Shown here one piece after another: positions 34,991-46,059 of a stretch of DNA of 64,000 nucleotides; position 1 is the first letter of the stretch; every line of letters starts with the position of its first letter. This DNA comes from Phenylobacterium sp. (GTDB lineage Bacteria > Pseudomonadota > Alphaproteobacteria > Caulobacterales > Caulobacteraceae): assembly GCF_016793225.1 (NCBI RefSeq), contig NZ_JAEUMN010000022.1, forward strand, positions 1-64,000, read 5' to 3'. The notes below the pieces were generated by a model, which did not search any database, was not told the origin of the DNA, and saw nothing but the letters and a program-made list of their open reading frames with translations. A program made the position numbers and the translations under genes.

Positions 34991-36526
34991 TCAGACGAAC
35001 CGCCAGCTCTCCTCGGCGGCATCCCGCAGGGCGCGGGCCTTGTGCAGGGTCTCGTCGTACTCGGCGTCGGGATCGCTGTCGGCGACGACGCCCCCGCCGG
35101 CCTGGACGTACATGACGCCGTCCTTGAAGAGGGCTGTGCGCAGCACGATGCAGGTGTCGACGCTGCCGTCGGCGCCGAAGTAGCCGACCGCGCCCGCATA
35201 GGCGATGCCGCGCTTCTCGATCTCCAGCTCGTCGATGATCTCCATGGCCCGAACCTTGGGCGCGCCCGAGAGCGTGCCGGCGGGCAGGGCCGCCATGACC
35301 ACGTCGACGGGATCCAGCCCCTCGGGCGCATCGCCTTCGACGTTGGAGACCAGGTGCATGACGCGGGCGTAGCGCTCGACGAAGAAGCTGTCGGTGACGC
35401 GCACGCGGGGACCCTGGGCGCGCGGCTGGGGCTCGTTGGCGCCGGCCTGCTTCAGCATGGCGACGCGGCCCACGTCGTTGCGGCCCAGGTCGAGCAGCAT
35501 CAGGTGCTCGGCGCGCTCCTTGGGATCGGCGATCAGCTCCTGTTCGAGGCGGCGATCCTCCTCGGGCGTCGCGCCGCGCGGGCGGGTGCCGGCGATCGGA
35601 CGGATGGTGATCTTGCCGTCGCGCAGCCGCACCAGGATCTCGGGGCTGGAGCCCGCCACGTGGAAGGCGCCGAAGTCGAGGAAGAACAGGAACGGCGAGG
35701 GGTTGCTCCGCCGCAGCGAGCGATAGAGCGCGAACGGGTCGCGCGTGAAGGGCGCGCGGAAACGGTGGCTGGGCACCACCTGGAAGATGTCGCCGGCGCG
35801 GATGTACTCCTTCGCCTTCTCGACGATCCCGCGATAGGCCTCGCGGCTCACGGGGGTCGTGAACCTGTCCGGCTCAGGCGTCGCATCGCCACGCAGGCGC
35901 GGCGCCGACTTCCGGAAGTCGTCCGCGACCGCCTGGATCCTACGCTCCGCCGCGGCGTAGGCGTCCTTCGCCGAGGTCGCGCCGTCGGGTCGCACCGGCG
36001 TGACCACCAGGATCTCCTGCGCGATGGCGTCGAAGATCGCGACGATCGAGGGGCGCGCCATGACGCCGTCGGGAAGGCCCAGCGGGTCGGGATTCACGTG
36101 CGGCAGCCGCTCGACCAGGCGGATCGTGTCGTAGCCCAGCGCGCCGAAGACGCCGGCCGCCATGGGAGGCAGACCCGCGGGCATCTCGATGCGCGAGGCG
36201 GCCAGCAGATCGCGAAGGCTGTCCAGCGCGCCGCCATCCTGCGGCGTGAATCGGCCCGCCGCGATGTCGTCGCCTCGGGCGATCTCGGCACGGTCGCCCT
36301 GGCAGCGCCACACCAGGTCGGGGTTCATGGCGATGGCCGAGTAGCGCGCCCGGAACGCGCCGCCTTCCACCGACTCGAACAGGAAGGCGTACGGCTTGCC
36401 GTGGCCGATCTTGAGGTAGGCCGAAACCGGCGTCTCGAGATCGTCGATCAGCCGCGTCCAGACAACCTGGGGAGCGCCGCCGTCGTAGGTGGAACGAAAG
36501 GCCTCGAACGGCGGCTCGCAGATCAC
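34991..36526 (-). CDS. trpE: Anthranilate synthase component I
   Basis: A 511-residue chorismate-using enzyme that starts tryptophan synthesis with TrpG. Chorismate-binding motifs: FEVVPSHRF-type (IFQVVPSHRFRAPFTRDPF), FLFFLDFGAFHVAGSSPEILVRL, ITIRPIAGTRPRGATPEEDRR, HLMLLDLGRNDVGRVA, LSGAPKVRAMEIIDELEIEKRG and YAGAVGYFGADG. It starts GTG at 36526, overlapping the stop of the foldase gene (GTGA). No leader peptide or attenuator is visible, because the upstream gene overlaps it. Confidence 0.95.
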   Translation of the reverse strand: MICEPPFEAFRSTYDGGAPQVVWTRLIDDLETPVSAYLKIGHGKPYAFLFESVEGGAFRARYSAIAMNPDLVWRCQGDRAEIARGDDIAAGRFTPQDGGALDSLRDLLAASRIEMPAGLPPMAAGVFGALGYDTIRLVERLPHVNPDPLGLPDGVMARPSIVAIFDAIAQEILVVTPVRPDGATSAKDAYAAAERRIQAVADDFRKSAPRLRGDATPEPDRFTTPVSREAYRGIVEKAKEYIRAGDIFQVVPSHRFRAPFTRDPFALYRSLRRSNPSPFLFFLDFGAFHVAGSSPEILVRLRDGKITIRPIAGTRPRGATPEEDRRLEQELIADPKERAEHLMLLDLGRNDVGRVAMLKQAGANEPQPRAQGPRVRVTDSFFVERYARVMHLVSNVEGDAPEGLDPVDVVMAALPAGTLSGAPKVRAMEIIDELEIEKRGIAYAGAVGYFGADGSVDTCIVLRTALFKDGVMYVQAGGGVVADSDPDAEYDETLHKARALRDAAEESWRFV

Positions 36527-38445
36527 TTCTTGGGCTCCGCCTTGCCCTTCTCGGCCGGCGCGAAACCGGCCGCCGACCGCGCGAGTTCGGCGTTGGTCTT
36601 CACCTTCAGCTTCGTCCGGGCGTAGGCCTGGGCGCTGTCGGCCATCTCGCGGAAGATCGCCTGGGTCAGCTCGCCGCGGTTGGTTTCCGCAAGCCGCGCG
36701 GCCGTGGGGCCGGCGTCCATGCGCACGTTCGAGACCTGGCCCACGGCCAGGCCGTTCGGCGCGCGGGCGCTCCAGGCCTCGCCGGGCTTCGCCGCGAAGG
36801 CGCGGCCGATGACCTCGCGGCCAAGCTGCTGCTGCGTCTCGGCCGTCTGGCGCGTCAGGCCGGGCACGCGCTGCACGGACACGCCCGCGGCCGAGGCGAC
36901 CGTTTCGATGCTCTCGCCCTTCTGGACCCGGGCCGAGAGCTCGGTGGCCTTGGCCTCCAGCGCGCGGATCACCTGCCGGCGCATGTACTCCTGGGCGAGC
37001 TGCGGCCGGATCTCCTCCAGCGGGCGCATGTGCGGCGCCACCACCTTCTCGACCTTGACGACGAAGTAGGCCCCTTCGCCGAGTTCGGTGATCTCGCTCT
37101 CGCCGCCGGCGGGCAGGGAGAAGGCCGTCTCGAGGATCTTGGGCGGGATGCCGCCGTACTGCCGGCCCTGATCGTCCACGCCCTGGGCGTTGATGGGGCC
37201 GATCGTCTGGGCCTGCACGCCGGCCTTGGCGGCTGCTTCGGCCACGCTGCCGCCGCTCTGGTGGGCGTCGTCGTAGGCCTGGGTCTGGGCGTAGACCTTC
37301 TCGGCGACCATGTCCTTGCGGATCTCGGCCTCGAGCATGGGGCGCGCCTCTTCGAGCGAGACCTCGCGGCCCGGCGAAACGGACACGACCTTCACGACGG
37401 CCAGACCCAGGTCGCCCTGGACGGGCGCGATCTGGCCGGCCTGCATGCGGAACGCCGCCTCGGCCACCTTGCGGTCGGCGATCGCGGTGCGGGGCTTCTC
37501 CTCGTAGGTCACGGCGTCGACGCCGAGCGCGCGCGCCACGGCGGCGGGGGCCTCGCCGCGCTGGAGGCGGGCGGCCGCCTGCTGCGCCGCGGCCTGGTCC
37601 TTCGCCGGGATCTGGACGACCGTCCGGGTCTCGGGCTGCGAGAGCGTGTCCTTGCGGAACTGGTAGCGCTTCTGCAGCTCGGCCGGATCGATGGGGCCCG
37701 ATGCGGCGCTCGCGGCGACGGCCTGCGGCGTGAACGGCACGATCGTGAGAACGCGCGTCTCGGGCACGGTGAGCGCCTGCTTGTTCTCGTTCATGAACGC
37801 CCGGAGCTGGGCGTCGGTCGGCGCGGCCGGCTGCGGCACGGCCGAGGGCGTCAGGATGAAATAGGCGAGGTCGCGGCTCTCGAGCGCGTAGACAGAGGCG
37901 AGGGCGCCGTACGACCGCGGCACGGCCAGGCCGTTCTGGATCGCCCGGGCCCAGTGCATGGCGGCGATGTCGTCGCGGGCGCCCCGGTCGAACATCTCGG
38001 GCGTCAGGCCGTTCTGGGCGAGCTGGGTCTCGAACGTCTTCTTGTCGAACCGCCCGGTGATCGGGTCGAAGAAGGCGGGGATCTTCTCGACCTGCTCCAG
38101 GACCAGCTTGTCGGCGGGGCGAATGCCCGCTCGCCACAGGAGTTCCGCAAAGGCCTCGCGCGTGGCGACGCCCGTCAGGACGGTCGCGTCGAGCCGGTTC
38201 TCCTCGGCCATCTCCTGGGTGATGGTCTGGCCCGACTGCTGCTCCAGGCGCTTCTTGTAGTTGTCGTACTCGCGGCGGAATTCCTGCATCGACAGGCTGC
38301 GCGAGCCCGCCTTGATCACCTCGTTCGCGGGGATCATCGACACGCCGACGCTGTTCGCGCCCCAGCCGACGAAGCTGATGGCGAGGATGCCCATCAGGAT
38401 CCTGGCGGGCCAGGACTTCGCGAATTCGCGGATGGAAGAGAGCAT
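36523..38445 (-). CDS. PpiD-like membrane-anchored peptidyl-prolyl isomerase / foldase
   Basis: A 640-residue protein anchored in the inner membrane, with most of it in the periplasm. The N-terminus MLSSIREFAKSWPARILM, then GILAISFVGWGANSVGV, forms the anchor typical of PpiD. A SurA/PpiD N-terminal helical domain follows (about residues 40-240). A parvulin-like region lies at about 250-400 (VAKDQAAAQQAAARLQRGEAPA and FRMQAGQIAPVQGDLGLAVVKV). It folds outer-membrane and secreted proteins, matching BamA and Skp. Its stop overlaps trpE, an order found in Caulobacterales (ppiD-trpE). It has no recognisable promoter upstream beyond the 126-base gap to tpiA. Confidence 0.85.
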   Translation of the reverse strand: MLSSIREFAKSWPARILMGILAISFVGWGANSVGVSMIPANEVIKAGSRSLSMQEFRREYDNYKKRLEQQSGQTITQEMAEENRLDATVLTGVATREAFAELLWRAGIRPADKLVLEQVEKIPAFFDPITGRFDKKTFETQLAQNGLTPEMFDRGARDDIAAMHWARAIQNGLAVPRSYGALASVYALESRDLAYFILTPSAVPQPAAPTDAQLRAFMNENKQALTVPETRVLTIVPFTPQAVAASAASGPIDPAELQKRYQFRKDTLSQPETRTVVQIPAKDQAAAQQAAARLQRGEAPAAVARALGVDAVTYEEKPRTAIADRKVAEAAFRMQAGQIAPVQGDLGLAVVKVVSVSPGREVSLEEARPMLEAEIRKDMVAEKVYAQTQAYDDAHQSGGSVAEAAAKAGVQAQTIGPINAQGVDDQGRQYGGIPPKILETAFSLPAGGESEITELGEGAYFVVKVEKVVAPHMRPLEEIRPQLAQEYMRRQVIRALEAKATELSARVQKGESIETVASAAGVSVQRVPGLTRQTAETQQQLGREVIGRAFAAKPGEAWSARAPNGLAVGQVSNVRMDAGPTAARLAETNRGELTQAIFREMADSAQAYARTKLKVKTNAELARSAAGFAPAEKGKAEPKK

Positions 38446-38571
38446 TCGGGCGGGGTCCTCAGGGAACAGGTAGCGCGCCGGTATAGGGGAGAGGCCGCAG
38501 GCGCGGCAAGCGCGTGACAGCCGCGCCCGCATGGCTTAACCGCCCGGCTTCGTGTCGCCACAGGGGGAACG

Positions 38572-39315
<744 letters not shown>

Positions 39316-39322
39316 CGGGCGG

Positions 39323-39736
39323 TTAGGCGCCGGGGCCCTTGAGCTCCACCACGTTGCCTTCCGGATCGCGGATGTAGAGCGACGGCCCGTCGCCGTCCGC
39401 GCCGTAGCGCTGGCCCTCGTCGACCACCTGGACGCCGTGCGCGGTCAGGTGGGCCCGGATCGCCTCGGCGTCGAACGGCCGGACCTGCAGCGCGAAGTGG
39501 TCGAGGTTGCGCGCCATGGGGCCTGGCGGGTCTCCGCCGGCGCGTCCCAGCGGACCGTCCACCGTCACCAGATCGATCATCTGGCGTCCGGCGCGCACGT
39601 GGGTCAGCCCCAGTTCCGGCCGGTCGCGATCGACCGTGAGGCCCAGGACGCCGGCGTAGAAGCCCAGCATGCGCTCCTTGTCGCGCACCCGCAGGACGAT
39701 GTGGTCGAAGCCTTGAATCGCGATCGGGTTCGTCAT
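39323..39736 (-). CDS. VOC-superfamily (glyoxalase-like) protein
   Basis: A 137-residue protein with the paired beta-alpha-beta-beta-beta modules of the vicinal oxygen chelate fold. GFDHIVLRVRDKERMLGFYAGVLG begins the first module, NLDHFALQVRPFDAEAIRAHL the second, and YIRDPEGNVVELKG ends it. The expected metal ligands (two His and a Glu) are in place. It is likely an enzyme such as a glyoxalase or dioxygenase, or a binding protein; the substrate is not known. Confidence 0.85.
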   Translation of the reverse strand: MTNPIAIQGFDHIVLRVRDKERMLGFYAGVLGLTVDRDRPELGLTHVRAGRQMIDLVTVDGPLGRAGGDPPGPMARNLDHFALQVRPFDAEAIRAHLTAHGVQVVDEGQRYGADGDGPSLYIRDPEGNVVELKGPGA

Positions 39737-39761
39737 GGCGCGAGAGATGGGGATGGCCGGC

Positions 39762-40301
39762 TCACAGCAGAAGGCCGAACACCCGGCAATCGCGCCGCTC
39801 GCCGTCCTTGAGGATGTGACCCCGGAGCAGGCCCTCCTTCACGAAGCCGAGCTTCTCGAGCAGCGCCTCGGAGCGGAGGTTCCCGAGGTGCGTGCGCGCG
39901 GCGAGCTTGCGGAGGCCCGCCGCCGCGGCGAAGGCCACCACGCTGCGCATGGCCTCCAGGGCGTATCCCTGGCCCCAGGCGTCGCGGCCGAGCATGAAGC
40001 CGACCTCGGCGCGACGGTTCCAGCCGTCGATCTCCGAGAGATCGCAGGATCCGAGGAAGACGCCGTCCGCGAGCGTGCGCATGGACCAGTAGATCGCGCG
40101 GCCCGCGGCCATGTCGGCGACCTGCGCCTGGACGATCGCCGCGACGATGTCCGGATCGTCGACCTCGGCGATGTCCCAGTAGGCCATCACCTCCGGGTCG
40201 CCCATGATCGGAAACAGGCGCCCGGCGTCCGCGGCGGCGAGCGGCGTCAGCCGCAGCCGTTCGGTCTCCAGGATCGGGAGACGGTCGGGATCGAGAATCA
40301 T
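39762..40301 (-). CDS. GNAT-family N-acetyltransferase (RimJ/RimL-like)
   Basis: A 179-residue acetyltransferase. The N-terminal PILETERLRLTPLAAADAGRLF and the middle IGLCDLSEID-type strand (FLGSCDLSEIDGWNRRAEVGF) are of the RimJ/RimL (Acetyltransf_3) type. The acetyl-CoA site is LGRDAWGQGYALEAMRSVVAFAA. The end LRSEALLEKLGFVKEGLLR is usual. Target is unknown; it may be ribosomal or another small substrate. It shares strand with the VOC gene, 25 bases upstream. Confidence 0.85.
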   Translation of the reverse strand: MILDPDRLPILETERLRLTPLAAADAGRLFPIMGDPEVMAYWDIAEVDDPDIVAAIVQAQVADMAAGRAIYWSMRTLADGVFLGSCDLSEIDGWNRRAEVGFMLGRDAWGQGYALEAMRSVVAFAAAAGLRKLAARTHLGNLRSEALLEKLGFVKEGLLRGHILKDGERRDCRVFGLLL

Positions 40302-40439
40302 GCCTGCCCCTGCCGCCCTTTGATCGAGAGGTGCGACGCACTAGCTATGGCTTTACGGGGGGCGCGGTGATAGAGCGCGCCCTTCATTTCGGGCGGGATG
40401 TGTCCATCGGACCCCCCGCTGCAACGGAAGACCGAACGG

Positions 40440-40886
40440 ATGCTGCTGAACCTCCTGCTCGTGATCGAGGTCATCGTCGCCCTCTTCCTCGTGGTCGTGG
40501 TGCTGCTGCAGCGCTCCGAGGGGGGTGGGCTGGTGAGCGGCGGCACGGGCTCGCTGATGTCGGTCCGCGGCACCGGCGACCTGCTCACGCGCACCACCTG
40601 GATCCTGGGCGCCATCTTCTTCGCGCTCGGGCTGCTGCTGACCATCGTGGCGGGGCGCGAACGGGGTTCGGCGTCGGTCGTCGACCGCCTGAAGGTCAAC
40701 GCCATCAATCCGGCCGAGCTGAACAAGGCGCCGCCGCAGCCGCCCGCCGGCACGCCCGTGGCCCCGTCGCCCGCCGCGCCCGCGCCGCTGCAGGCGCCTG
40801 CGCCGACCATCAACAGCCCCTTCGGCCAGCTTCCGGGCGCCGCCCCCGCGCCGGCTCCGGCGCCGGCCCAGCCCGCGCAGAAGTAA
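40440..40886 (+). CDS. secG: Preprotein translocase subunit SecG
   Basis: A 148-residue inner-membrane subunit of the Sec channel. Two membrane segments (LLNLLLVIEVIVALFLVVVVLL and TWILGAIFFALGLLLTIVAG) flank the conserved QRSEGGGLVSGGTGSLMSVRG loop. A long Pro/Ala-rich cytoplasmic tail follows (about 60 residues), as in other alphaproteobacteria. I set the start at ATG 40440, just before the first segment. The order secG-pyrG is standard in alphaproteobacteria. Confidence 0.95.
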   Translation: MLLNLLLVIEVIVALFLVVVVLLQRSEGGGLVSGGTGSLMSVRGTGDLLTRTTWILGAIFFALGLLLTIVAGRERGSASVVDRLKVNAINPAELNKAPPQPPAGTPVAPSPAAPAPLQAPAPTINSPFGQLPGAAPAPAPAPAQPAQK

Positions 40887-40942
40887 GTCTGGGGATAGAG
40901 CGAATCGCACGGCGCACGCCCCGCGAATCGCGGCTAATCTGA

Positions 40943-42589
<1,647 letters not shown>

Positions 42590-42647
42590 GGCCCTGTCGC
42601 CCAGGCGCTCAGTCGCGCGCGGCCCGTGGCCCGGCTATGTTGGCGAG

Positions 42648-42968
42648 ATGCTGACCCGCGAAGACGTCCGCGCCGCAGCGCTCTCGTTGCCGGAGGCCTA
42701 CGAGTCCTCCCACTTCGATGTCACGGACTTTCGGGTGAACAAGAAGATCTTCTGCACCCTGCGCCCCGACGCGCCGCGGGCGGTCCTGAAGTTCTCGCCC
42801 GAGGACCAGCACAACCTCCTCGACGGCGACGCCCTGACCCGCATCGAGGGGAGCTGGGGACTGAAGGGCTGGACGTTTCTGGACTACCAGCGTCTGGACG
42901 CGGAACGCCTGCCCGGACTGATGCGGCTCGCCTGGGCGACCGTCGCGCCGAAGCGGCTGCTCAGATGA
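42648..42968 (+). CDS. MmcQ/YjbR-family protein
   Basis: A 106-residue protein of the YjbR (DUF419) fold. It begins MLTREDVRAAALSLPEAYESSHFDVTDFRVNKKIFCTL, and the second half has LKFSPEDQHNLL and GWTFLDYQRLDAERLPGLMRLAW, matching the family. The fold resembles double-stranded DNA-binding domains, but function is unknown. Its end overlaps the convergent MAPEG gene by 8 bases. Confidence 0.85.
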   Translation: MLTREDVRAAALSLPEAYESSHFDVTDFRVNKKIFCTLRPDAPRAVLKFSPEDQHNLLDGDALTRIEGSWGLKGWTFLDYQRLDAERLPGLMRLAWATVAPKRLLR

Positions 42969-43368
42969 AGAACAGCAGCCAGAACGCCATCAGCACGAAG
43001 TTCGAGATGGCGAACGCCGTCAGCCGGTGGATGACATTGTTGTAGGTCAGGTGGATCGCGGAGTGGATCACGCGCAGGGCGACGTACGCCCACGCCACCG
43101 CCAGCGCGGTCTGATCCAGCCGGCCCGCGACGTAGTACATCAGCCCGCCCACGTAGAAGAGCACGGGCAGTTCGAGCAGGTTCATGTAGTTGCGGTTGGG
43201 GATCGAGACGTCGCCCGGAACGGCGCCCGATTCGCCGAACCGGAAGTCCTCGCCCGTCACGCGGCCGCCGGCGACGGCCCTGAAGCGGCGCGCGGGGATG
43301 AACCCGAGCACGATGAAGGTGAGAAGCGCCATCGCCCCCATGGGCGCGAAGATCAGTTCCTGCGGCAT
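42961..43368 (-). CDS. MAPEG-family membrane protein
   Basis: A 135-residue four-helix membrane protein of the MAPEG family, which includes glutathione transferases and related enzymes. MGAMALLTFIVLGFIPARRF forms the first helix. SIPNRNYMNLLELPVLFYVGGLMYY is the family signature (NRNxxNLxExP). The last two helices contain VIHSAIHLTYNNVIHRLTAFAISN. The bacterial substrate is not known. Confidence 0.85.
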   Translation of the reverse strand: MPQELIFAPMGAMALLTFIVLGFIPARRFRAVAGGRVTGEDFRFGESGAVPGDVSIPNRNYMNLLELPVLFYVGGLMYYVAGRLDQTALAVAWAYVALRVIHSAIHLTYNNVIHRLTAFAISNFVLMAFWLLFFI

Positions 43369-43504
43369 GACGGCCCCCGCCTGTCGTTGACGCGCGAGGC
43401 TAGCCCAGACCGCTTGATCGCGCGCGGGGTTTCATGCATAAGCCCGCGCTCACTTCGAGCGGCCCTGTCGCCCGAACCCAATTCCACGCCGCAGAGATTT
43501 TCCG

Positions 43505-43687
43505 ATGGCTGTTCCTAAACGCAAAACCTCGCCGTCGCGGCGGAACATGCGCCGGTCGCACCACGCGCTCGGCCCCAACACCTTCCACGAAGACAAGGAG
43601 ACGGGCGAGCTGAAGCGTCCGCACCACGTCGACCTGAAGACCGGCATGTACAAGGGCCGGCAGGTCCTGACGCCGAAGGAAGACTGA
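43505..43687 (+). CDS. rpmF: 50S ribosomal protein L32
   Basis: A 60-residue ribosomal protein. [22 protein letters not shown] is the universal start; the rest ([20 protein letters not shown]) lacks the Cys zinc motif, which is normal for this lineage. It is alone here, with a strong terminator behind it. plsX and fabH, its partners in many bacteria, are not adjacent. Confidence 0.96.
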   Translation: MAVPKRKTSPSRRNMRRSHHALGPNTFHEDKETGELKRPHHVDLKTGMYKGRQVLTPKED

Positions 43688-43720
43688 CGCCGCCGAAGGC
43701 GCCTCTTCGATGATCACGCA

Positions 43721-43752
43721 GCGCCGGCCGCAGGGCCGGCGCTTTGCGTTTT
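43721..43752 (+). terminator. Rho-independent terminator after rpmF
   Basis: A perfect 9-bp stem (GCGCCGGCC at 43721-43729 with GGCCGGCGC at 43734-43742) and a 4-base loop, followed by TTTGCGTTTT. This is the best intrinsic terminator in the window. Confidence 0.9.
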
Positions 43753-43813
43753 GGCGAATTGTCATGCCGTCGCCACGCAGGCCGGCGATAAGCTCCCCGC
43801 CGGAGGGATTCCC

Positions 43814-45238
43814 ATGAGCCTGTCTAGACGCCGCCTGATCGGATCCGCCGCGGGCGCAGCCTTCCTGGGCCTGTCGCGCCTGGCCCAGGCCGACGCGCTG
43901 GAGGGGGACGGCTACAGGAACGAAGTCTACGGCTACGGCCCGCTGAAGCCCGACCCCGCGCGCCTCTTCGAACTGCCCGAGGGGTTCGCCTACACCGTCG
44001 TGCAGCGGGCCGGCGACCCGATGAGCGACGGCCTGGTCGCGCCGCGCAACATGGACGGCATGGGCTGCTTCCGTCTCGACCGGAACCGGGTGGCGCTGGT
44101 GCGCAACCACGAGCTCAGTCCGCGGCATATGGACATCGGGGCGTTCGGCGAGGGGCACAGCCTGGCGGGCAAGGTCGAGGCCGGCCTGGCCTACGACCGC
44201 AACCAGGACGGCAAGATCCTGCCCGGCGGGACGACGACCCTGATCTACGACGTGAGCCGCCGCCGGCTGGAGTCCTCGTGGCTCAGCCTGGCCGGCACGA
44301 GCACGAACTGCGCCGGGGGAATCACGCCGTGGGGCTCGTGGCTCACCTGCGAGGAGATCGTGCGCTCGGCCGGCCCCAATCCGGACGGCCACACGATCGG
44401 AAAGTCGCACGGCTGGGTCTTCGAGGTTCCGGCGCGGCACAAGGGCCTCGTCCGGGCCGAGCCCATCACCGGCATGGGCCGCTTCAAGCACGAGGCCGTG
44501 GCCATCGATCCGCGCACCGGCGTCGCGTACCTGACCGAGGACGAGACCGACGGTCGCGGCCTGTTCTACCGCTTCCTGCCGAACGACCGCCGCGCGCCGC
44601 TGAAGGGCGGCCGACTCCAGGCGCTGGGCTTCAAGGACCGCGCCGACACCCGCAACTGGCGCGGCGACGCGCCCTGGGCGGTTGGCGACTGGCGCGACGC
44701 CGTGTGGATCGACCTCGACGGCGTGGACAACCCGGACGACGACCTGCGCCATCGAGGGCACGCGAAGGGCGCGGCATGGTTCGCCCGCGGGGAAGGGATC
44801 GTGTTCGGCGAAGGCGAGCTCTACTTCACCTGCACCAGCGGAGGCCCGAAAACCCTCGGGCAGGTCCTGCGCTACCGTCCGAGCCGCTTCGAGGGCGATC
44901 CGCGTGAGGCCGATGAGCCGGGAAGGCTCCAGCTGTTCGTCGAGCCCACCGATCCGCGCGTCATGAAGATGTGCGACAACCTCGTGCTGTCGCCGGCCGG
45001 CCACCTCGTGGTCTGCGAGGACAAGCTGCCCATGGACGGCGCGGACTATCTGCGCGGGATCACGCCGGACGGGAAGATCTACGCCCTCGGCCGCCTGGTG
45101 AACACGGCCGGGCCGCTCTCCGCGACGGAACTGGCGGGCGTCTGCTTCTCGCCCGACGGATCGACGCTGTTCGTCAACTCCTATTCGCCGGGGCTGACGT
45201 TCGCGATCACCGGCCCCTGGGACCGCTTCCGGGCGTGA
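43814..45238 (+). CDS. PhoX-family protein (DUF839), Tat-exported
   Basis: A 474-residue protein with a Tat signal (MSLSRRRLIGSAAGAAFLGL, twin Arg at the start, cut near LAQA). The body is of the PhoX phosphatase family: RNMDGMGCFRL, RNHELSP, GTSTNCAGGITPWGSWLTCEE, GRFKHEAVAIDPRTGVAYLTED and DNLVLSPAGHLVVCEDK. The family is a six-bladed propeller holding iron and calcium. It begins 10 bases after GGAGGG and follows the rpmF terminator. No PhoB box is evident. It may be a secreted phosphatase or only a related protein. Confidence 0.85.
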   Translation: MSLSRRRLIGSAAGAAFLGLSRLAQADALEGDGYRNEVYGYGPLKPDPARLFELPEGFAYTVVQRAGDPMSDGLVAPRNMDGMGCFRLDRNRVALVRNHELSPRHMDIGAFGEGHSLAGKVEAGLAYDRNQDGKILPGGTTTLIYDVSRRRLESSWLSLAGTSTNCAGGITPWGSWLTCEEIVRSAGPNPDGHTIGKSHGWVFEVPARHKGLVRAEPITGMGRFKHEAVAIDPRTGVAYLTEDETDGRGLFYRFLPNDRRAPLKGGRLQALGFKDRADTRNWRGDAPWAVGDWRDAVWIDLDGVDNPDDDLRHRGHAKGAAWFARGEGIVFGEGELYFTCTSGGPKTLGQVLRYRPSRFEGDPREADEPGRLQLFVEPTDPRVMKMCDNLVLSPAGHLVVCEDKLPMDGADYLRGITPDGKIYALGRLVNTAGPLSATELAGVCFSPDGSTLFVNSYSPGLTFAITGPWDRFRA

Positions 45239-46012
45239 CTACTGGCTGCGGCCGCGCGCCTGCACCGCGGCGCGCCGCTGGGCGACCATCTCGGGCGTGA
45301 CGGCGGCGTTGTGGGCGACCGAGCGGCTGTGCTCGAGCTCCAGCCCTGCGCCGAGGTCCAGGGCGTACCCGTCGTCGATCATCGCCTTGTAGGTCACCAG
45401 CATGTCGCCATCGATCGAGGCCATCTCGGCGGCGAGCTTCAGGGCGGTGGGCATCAGCTCGGCGGCCGGGACCACGCGGTTCACGAGGCCCCATTCGCAG
45501 GCGGTGCGCGCGTCCAGGAAGTTGCCGGTCAGGGACAGCTCCTTGGCGCGATAGGGGCCGATGACGCGGCTCAGCTTCTGGGAGAGGCCCCAGCCGGGCG
45601 TGATGCCGACGCGGGCGTGGGTGTCGGCGAAGCGGGCGTTCTCCGAGCAGATCAGGACGTCGCAGGCCAGGGCGACCTCGAAGCCGCCCGTGATGGCCAC
45701 GCCGTTGATCGCGCCGATGATCGGCTTGGAACACGACAGCACGGCCCGGGCGGGGTTCTGGGCCGGGTCGGTGGCGTTCGCCGCGCCCATGCCCAGAGGG
45801 TCGGTGGAGAGCTCCTTCAGGTCCAGGCCGGCGGTGAAGGCGCGATCGCCCGCGCCGGTCAGCACGATGACCCTGACGTCCGGATCCCGGTCGAGACCCG
45901 TCATCGCCTCGGCCAGGGCCTCGCGCAGCGCCTTGGACAGCGCGTTCATGGCCTCGGGGCGGTTCAGGGTGACGACGGCGACGCCGTCCAGGGGCTTTTC
46001 GACGAGCAGCAT
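45239..46012 (-). CDS. Enoyl-CoA hydratase/isomerase
   Basis: A 257-residue crotonase-family enzyme. VVTLNRPEAMNALSKALREAL begins the fold. AFTAGLDLKELS and KPIIGAINGVAITGGFEVALACD form the oxyanion hole; GITPGWGLSQKLSRVIG carries the region of the catalytic Glu, and ELSLTGNFLDARTACEWGLVNRVV completes it. The first catalytic Glu is replaced in the usual A-x-E site by a different arrangement, so I cannot say which CoA ester it acts on. It starts at ATG 46012. Confidence 0.87.
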   Translation of the reverse strand: MLLVEKPLDGVAVVTLNRPEAMNALSKALREALAEAMTGLDRDPDVRVIVLTGAGDRAFTAGLDLKELSTDPLGMGAANATDPAQNPARAVLSCSKPIIGAINGVAITGGFEVALACDVLICSENARFADTHARVGITPGWGLSQKLSRVIGPYRAKELSLTGNFLDARTACEWGLVNRVVPAAELMPTALKLAAEMASIDGDMLVTYKAMIDDGYALDLGAGLELEHSRSVAHNAAVTPEMVAQRRAAVQARGRSQ

Positions 46013-46059
46013 GGGTTCCTCCGCGAGCCGCCCCGCATGCGCGACCGCAGCCCTTCCGG

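Noticed and set aside
34975-34999. A further GGAATA at the end of the hydrolase gene, like the ECF -35.
   Set aside because: No CGTCT follows at 16 bases, and the next gene is convergent. The hexamer comes from Ala-Glu-stop codons.
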